Positions 30,858 to 35,142 of a DNA stretch of 35,142 nucleotides are shown here, piece by piece (positions within the stretch are counted from its first letter, which is position 1; each line of letters begins with the position of its first letter). Position numbers and translations under genes: made by a program. Origin of the DNA: Clostridia bacterium. GTDB lineage: Bacteria > Bacillota > Clostridia > DSM-8532. The notes beneath the pieces were generated by a model. It saw only the letters and a list, made by a program, of their open reading frames with translations. It had not been told where the DNA came from and did not search any database. The stretch is taken from positions 1 to 35,142 of the forward strand of contig JAIFNI010000058.1 in assembly GCA_020047785.1 (NCBI GenBank), written 5' to 3'.

Positions 30858-32041
30858 TGGATTGGTTTCATGGCTCATCACTGCCTCTTCAGGTTTTACG
30901 TGCGGGAAGCACCATTACCCAAAACCGGGATCTGGCACGCATTTTCTCCCATAAGCCGCACACAGTCTGCATCGACGATGATGAGCGCGTTCTTCATACG
31001 GGTGAATCCCCCGGATTCCTGTATCGGATTGCGGAACCAATCGGAACAGATGACATTCTCCCGCACCCGACCTCAACCATGCAGGACGGGCTGGAATGGC
31101 TTACACTCCGCAATTTCACATTGACCCTCCTGGAGGAGACAACACCATTTCCGGAAGAACGGCTGACGAGTGCAATGCTGGCAGAGTTGCAGGCACGGAG
31201 GGGGATTGGTCCGTCCGCAACCGTTTCTGCCACAACTTCCAAAACAACTTCAACGTCCTTTCTCTTGACCAATCCTTTCGGAGAATGCAGAAACCCTGTC
31301 CTTCTGTATGGTACGAAGAATCCTGCGAAACTCGTCAGCATGCGTGATACCCTGCGCGATCTTCCATTGGAACTGCTGGATTTGTCGGGAACCCGTGCCC
31401 ATGTCAGGGAAACACCTGAAAATGGAGAAACGCCAATGGAGAACGCGGTGGAAAAAGCCATGGGCTATTGGCACCAACTGCGCATGCCCGTTTTTTCCAT
31501 CGATTCGGGTCTGTATTTCAACGGCGTGGAGGAGAAGGACCAGCCGGGCGTCCATATCCGCCGTATGCACGGACATCGCATGAATGATACTGAAATGGTG
31601 AATCATTATGCGGGTCTTGCACGTAAATACGGAGGATTTCTCGAAGCACGGTATCGCAATGCCTTCTGTCTGGTTCTGGATGATGCGCACTGCATCCGAT
31701 ATGAAGGACCGGACATTGATTCGGAATCCTTTTTCCTGGTGGATCGCCCTCACGCGAAACGGCAGGAAGGATTTCCGCTCGATTCCATTTCGGTGGAAAT
31801 CAGAAGTGGTCTTCATTACTATGATCTTTCACCGGCATCCGAAAAACAAACTGATTCAAAGGTTGATTCTCGTGCAAAATCGGAAAATGCTCGGGCCGTC
31901 CCAAAGTCAACAGCTGCACAGGCAGAAAATAAAGACAAGGAAGTGCGGACGGATCTTGGTGTCATCGATGGCTTTCGTGGACTTTTCTCCCGAACCATGC
32001 CGCTCCTGAGAAAATACGCGGCAAGTCGGCCATTATTGTGA
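30857..32041 (+). CDS. Two-domain protein: N-terminal uncharacterised (possible ART-like) domain + C-terminal Ham1/RdgB-like non-canonical NTP pyrophosphatase domain
   Basis: ATG overlaps the kinase stop (TGATG). N-term MDWFHGSSLPLQVLRAGSTITQNRDLARIFSHKPHTV...GFLYRIAEPIGTDDILPHPTSTMQDGLEWLTLRNFTLTLL; C-term VLLYGTKNPAKLVSMRDTL...ETPMENAVEKAMGYWHQLRMPVFSIDSGLYFNGVEEKDQPGVHIRR. Confidence 0.8.
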   Translation: MDWFHGSSLPLQVLRAGSTITQNRDLARIFSHKPHTVCIDDDERVLHTGESPGFLYRIAEPIGTDDILPHPTSTMQDGLEWLTLRNFTLTLLEETTPFPEERLTSAMLAELQARRGIGPSATVSATTSKTTSTSFLLTNPFGECRNPVLLYGTKNPAKLVSMRDTLRDLPLELLDLSGTRAHVRETPENGETPMENAVEKAMGYWHQLRMPVFSIDSGLYFNGVEEKDQPGVHIRRMHGHRMNDTEMVNHYAGLARKYGGFLEARYRNAFCLVLDDAHCIRYEGPDIDSESFFLVDRPHAKRQEGFPLDSISVEIRSGLHYYDLSPASEKQTDSKVDSRAKSENARAVPKSTAAQAENKDKEVRTDLGVIDGFRGLFSRTMPLLRKYAASRPLL

Positions 32042-32194
32042 ATCAGCGGAGGAAAGCTTTTGTAACATTTCCGTGAACAATGGTTTTCTCCCGGTTCCAC
32101 CGGGTCCTGTCGGGTAATCATCAGTTATCCCCCTGATGATTTACGGCAGGGAGCAAATAAGCATATCACGCGGCGGCGCCGCAGGAGGTCCCAT

Positions 32195-32647
32195 ATGGAA
32201 AAGAATCAAACAAACCACAAGGAAAACAGAATAAGGTCCTTGAACGACAGAAAACCAGTCAACTACCATAAACCAGCCATCGGAATCACCGCTTCCCTGC
32301 TGTCCGTCTTGCTCCTGATTACAGCCTGCGGGTCGGCACCTGCTGAAACAGCCTCATCCGTCACCGCATCAGCCTCGGACACCACCTCTGCTTCCGCTTC
32401 CGCAAGTGATGGATTGCAGGCATTCACGACCGACCAGCTTGCCATCCATGATGGCCAAAACGGAAACCCCGCCTATATCGCTGTAGACGGAAATGTCTAT
32501 GACGTATCCGGTGTAGGCGTATGGAAAAACGGCAGTCATTGGGGGAAGTATTTCGCCGGACGTGACCTTTCCAAGGAAATCCTTCTCTCTCCGCACGGAA
32601 AAAGCAAACTCGACGAGGTGCCGCTGGTCGGGACCCTGAATGAGTGA
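32195..32647 (+). CDS. Lipoprotein with cytochrome b5-like heme/steroid-binding domain
   Basis: Lipobox LLLITACGS; Ser/Ala/Thr linker; FTTDQLAIHDGQNGNPAYIAVDGNVYDVSGVGVWKNGSHWGKYFAGRDLSKEILLSPHGKSKLDEVPLVGTL; AGGAGG RBS. Confidence 0.85.
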   Translation: MEKNQTNHKENRIRSLNDRKPVNYHKPAIGITASLLSVLLLITACGSAPAETASSVTASASDTTSASASASDGLQAFTTDQLAIHDGQNGNPAYIAVDGNVYDVSGVGVWKNGSHWGKYFAGRDLSKEILLSPHGKSKLDEVPLVGTLNE

Positions 32648-32707
32648 CATTCACCCTCCGGCGATATGGGAAGCGAGTTGCGTGCGCCGCGCAGTCAGGA
32701 GAAAGCC

Positions 32708-33400
32708 ATGGGCGGATTCTTCCGCTTCAGGAAACACTGGATGCCTGCAGTCCGCCAGAGCAGGGTTCATCCCCCTGCCTGTTCGAATTCATTCCAGGTC
32801 CTGATCGCTCTGTTCTTTGTTTTGCTCCTCCTGTCGGCCTGTGGCCGACTTACGGACAATTCTTCCGAATCCGGCGATGCCGGGGAAGAATTGTCTGGGG
32901 AGGCAGGCATTGCTGATAATACGGCCGTCACACCTGCCCAGGCGGCAATGGGCGACTGGGTTCCGTTCAAGGTGGATGATTCTCCGCTGAATCCGCTTTC
33001 CCCTTATGTCCTCCCGGGACTTTCAGACATTGGCGTGCAGAATCCATCCCCATCCCTGTCCCCTTCCTCAACGGAATTCCTGATCACGCCTGAAGAAATA
33101 TCTCTCGGCGTCCCCGCCGATTTTCCGGTCAACCTTGTCCCTCTTTTGAAAGTTGCATCCGTGTATGAGGGTTCCGTTGAGAATGACTATGCATGGATCC
33201 AGTTCGAATCCGGCGCAGCCTATGAGGAGGCGCTGGAGTTCTACCGGGCTTTTTTCAGTGACAAGCCACGATATGAAGAGAATACCGAATCGGACGGGGA
33301 AGTGACCCTTTACGCGAACATCCTCGGCTGGAAGACCAGCCTCAGGATCATGGACAATGGTGGAAATGCCTACATGGAGCTGGATCTGGACAAGGAATGA
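32708..33400 (+). CDS. Putative lipoprotein of unknown function
   Basis: Long n-region, then VLIALFFVLLLLSACGR lipobox; CAGGAG upstream of ATG at 32708; C-terminal globular region with no recognised family. Confidence 0.75.
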   Translation: MGGFFRFRKHWMPAVRQSRVHPPACSNSFQVLIALFFVLLLLSACGRLTDNSSESGDAGEELSGEAGIADNTAVTPAQAAMGDWVPFKVDDSPLNPLSPYVLPGLSDIGVQNPSPSLSPSSTEFLITPEEISLGVPADFPVNLVPLLKVASVYEGSVENDYAWIQFESGAAYEEALEFYRAFFSDKPRYEENTESDGEVTLYANILGWKTSLRIMDNGGNAYMELDLDKE

Positions 33401-33484
33401 TTCAGTTTCCCTGTTGCGACCCTGGTTTCAGAGGACTTCAAGTTGCCATGGGAATCGGAAATGACCGCGGGAGGAAACAACGTC

Positions 33485-35142
33485 ATGAAGCTCAAACGCA
33501 TCGCATCAGCCTTTCTGGCGCTCTTCCTGCTGGCCGGCCTCCCGGTCGGTACAACCTCGGACGCGGCAGACAGGAAGACGCCGACACCCGAACCCACGAT
33601 GGAACATGAAACGAAAATTTCATCGAAAATCATCCGGAAACCACCGTTTGTCATCACGATAGACGACAGCAATGTTTATGACCTCTCCGAATCGGGCATG
33701 ACAGCCTCAAGCAATTCCTACCTCGTCCTGATGGGACAATGCAATGACAGCACCCTCGAAGGGGACTGGACCTTTTCATTTCGATTCACGGAAACCTTCG
33801 GGGCGGAAACGAATCCCATCGCAGGGCTGATCGGCGGCATCGGCATGGGCATCGAAGCAACGGGAATCGGCACCGGCACTTCCGTGATGAAGGGACCGGA
33901 AAAGAAAAAGAAGGAAAAGCCCACCCCCACCCCGACACCGGATGACAGCAGTCTTCCCCTCGCCCCTCTGGTGCCCGAAGGCCCTCCTGTGACCGGCAAC
34001 ACGAAATTCGATGTGCAGGTTCCCGTCCAAATCCGGAACATCCGTGGCGGCGACACCATATCCGGAACAATTTCCACACCGGACGGCAGCCAGTGGACGA
34101 CTGCCCATGTGAATCTCTTCGATGAAAGCAGTGCCGCGCAGGAAGTTGCCGTCAACGTGGAAATCAATGTGTTCGAGGATGACCGCGTGCGTGCCACTCT
34201 TGTCATCGACGGCAAGACCAGATACTTCGACGGACTGCTGACCAGTCAGCAGGAACTTCAGGTCAAGCGGAAGGAAACCTATAAATGGCCCATCTGGGGT
34301 GTCTGGACGGATGTGAATCCCTATTCGCCGATACCGGATGTCGCCAGGGACCTTGAAAGCCTGAAAAAGAATCCCGACAAAAAAATCAGCTATCCTTCCG
34401 GACGCTGGCTCTCGATGGATCCGGGAAAAAAGGATCAGGCCGGACGATACAGCATTGTGGAATCGGATGGGGAGCGCGTCCTGTTCGAAACCGGAGAGAT
34501 CTGGTCCTATCCGGGCAGTGCCCTGTTCGTGCCGGATGCGCGGAAGGTTCTGTCATCCGATCTGAAAACGGTCCTGGAGGAAACGGTTCCACCCGGATAC
34601 CCGAAATCCCTGACCTATCAGAATGCCACCGATACCCTGCTGGATCCTGACAAAGGGCGGTACGTCAGAGTGCGCACAGCCATTCTTTTGGGCACGTGGT
34701 CCGATGCCGGGGACTTTTCCATCCCGCCGAAAGGCGGAAAGTCCGATGTACCGGATGGAATCTGGTATGAATTCACAAGATCCCCGGAAGATGACGCGGT
34801 GGGCAGGACCATCACGGGCTATTCCGGCCTCTATCAGTTCAAACGGAGTACGGTGAAGGGAGGTGAAGTCACCCGGACCGATGAAGGAATCGCCCTCTCG
34901 ATGCCGATTGCCGGCGCCGACATGATCCGGCTTGAAGACATCACCTCAAAGGACGGCCGGGGAACCGAAAAGACTTTGGAACCCGAGCTGCTCCTCGTGA
35001 CGCAATTCGACAAGGATGCGGGAACCGTTGTTTTGAACGGCAAGCCTTTTACAAACGTCAGCGGACCCTCTCCGGCCGGTCGCTGGTGCCTGGCGGACAA
35101 AACAACGAATCCACCCGATATTGCGCATGGCACCTTCAAGGT
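33485..35142 (+). CDS. Secreted protein of unknown function (C-terminus truncated by window end)
   Basis: Open frame to the window edge: MKLKRIASAFLALFLLAGLPVGTTSDAADRKTPTPEP...PEKKKKEKPTPTPTPDDSS...GIWYEFTRSPEDDAVGRTITGYSG; GGGAGGAAACAACGTC-ATG. Absent from the ORF track because it has no stop. Confidence 0.8.
   Translation, partial: MKLKRIASAFLALFLLAGLPVGTTSDAADRKTPTPEPTMEHETKISSKIIRKPPFVITIDDSNVYDLSESGMTASSNSYLVLMGQCNDSTLEGDWTFSFRFTETFGAETNPIAGLIGGIGMGIEATGIGTGTSVMKGPEKKKKEKPTPTPTPDDSSLPLAPLVPEGPPVTGNTKFDVQVPVQIRNIRGGDTISGTISTPDGSQWTTAHVNLFDESSAAQEVAVNVEINVFEDDRVRATLVIDGKTRYFDGLLTSQQELQVKRKETYKWPIWGVWTDVNPYSPIPDVARDLESLKKNPDKKISYPSGRWLSMDPGKKDQAGRYSIVESDGERVLFETGEIWSYPGSALFVPDARKVLSSDLKTVLEETVPPGYPKSLTYQNATDTLLDPDKGRYVRVRTAILLGTWSDAGDFSIPPKGGKSDVPDGIWYEFTRSPEDDAVGRTITGYSGLYQFKRSTVKGGEVTRTDEGIALSMPIAGADMIRLEDITSKDGRGTEKTLEPELLLVTQFDKDAGTVVLNGKPFTNVSGPSPAGRWCLADKTTNPPDIAHGTFK

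Overview
This is a 35 kb bacterial chromosomal segment. Gene content and strong AGGAGG-type Shine-Dalgarno sites suggest a moderately GC-rich gut-type Bacillota, but the taxonomy is an inference. I support 25 protein-coding genes, two of them truncated by the window edges. (1) Glycan utilisation: GH127 beta-L-arabinofuranosidase, AraC-type regulator, GH29 alpha-L-fucosidase, GH2 beta-galactosidase and GH3 beta-glucosidase, with an MCP and an AraM-like glycerol-1-phosphate dehydrogenase between them. (2) Housekeeping or accessory: aldo/keto reductase, flavin reductase-like protein, Tet(M)/EF-G-like GTPase, cyclase, Dabb protein, hemolysin III, Nudix hydrolase, DUF2007-GNAT protein, a pair of ABC exporter half-transporters, an ABC-2 system, an APH-family kinase and a HelD-like helicase. 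(3) A compact 3' block: an FrlD-like PfkB kinase overlapping an unusual two-domain protein (possible ART-like N-terminus plus Ham1/RdgB-like NTP pyrophosphatase), then three consecutive exported proteins. No tRNA, rRNA, CRISPR array, transposase or phage module was seen. The strongest unexplained signals are: (a) a perfect 10-bp tandem duplication that frameshifts the conserved Nudix N-terminus; (b) a recurring theme of short tandem duplications and low-complexity peptide inserts (18 bp in AraC, 21 bp in GNAT, about 16 bp upstream of Nudix, 12 bp in a 5' UTR, an insert inside the Ham1 domain); (c) a nested dyad over back-to-back promoters between hemolysin III and GH3; (d) the ART-like/Ham1 fusion. 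No clear novel defence system was identified. All family calls come from reading motifs, with no database search.
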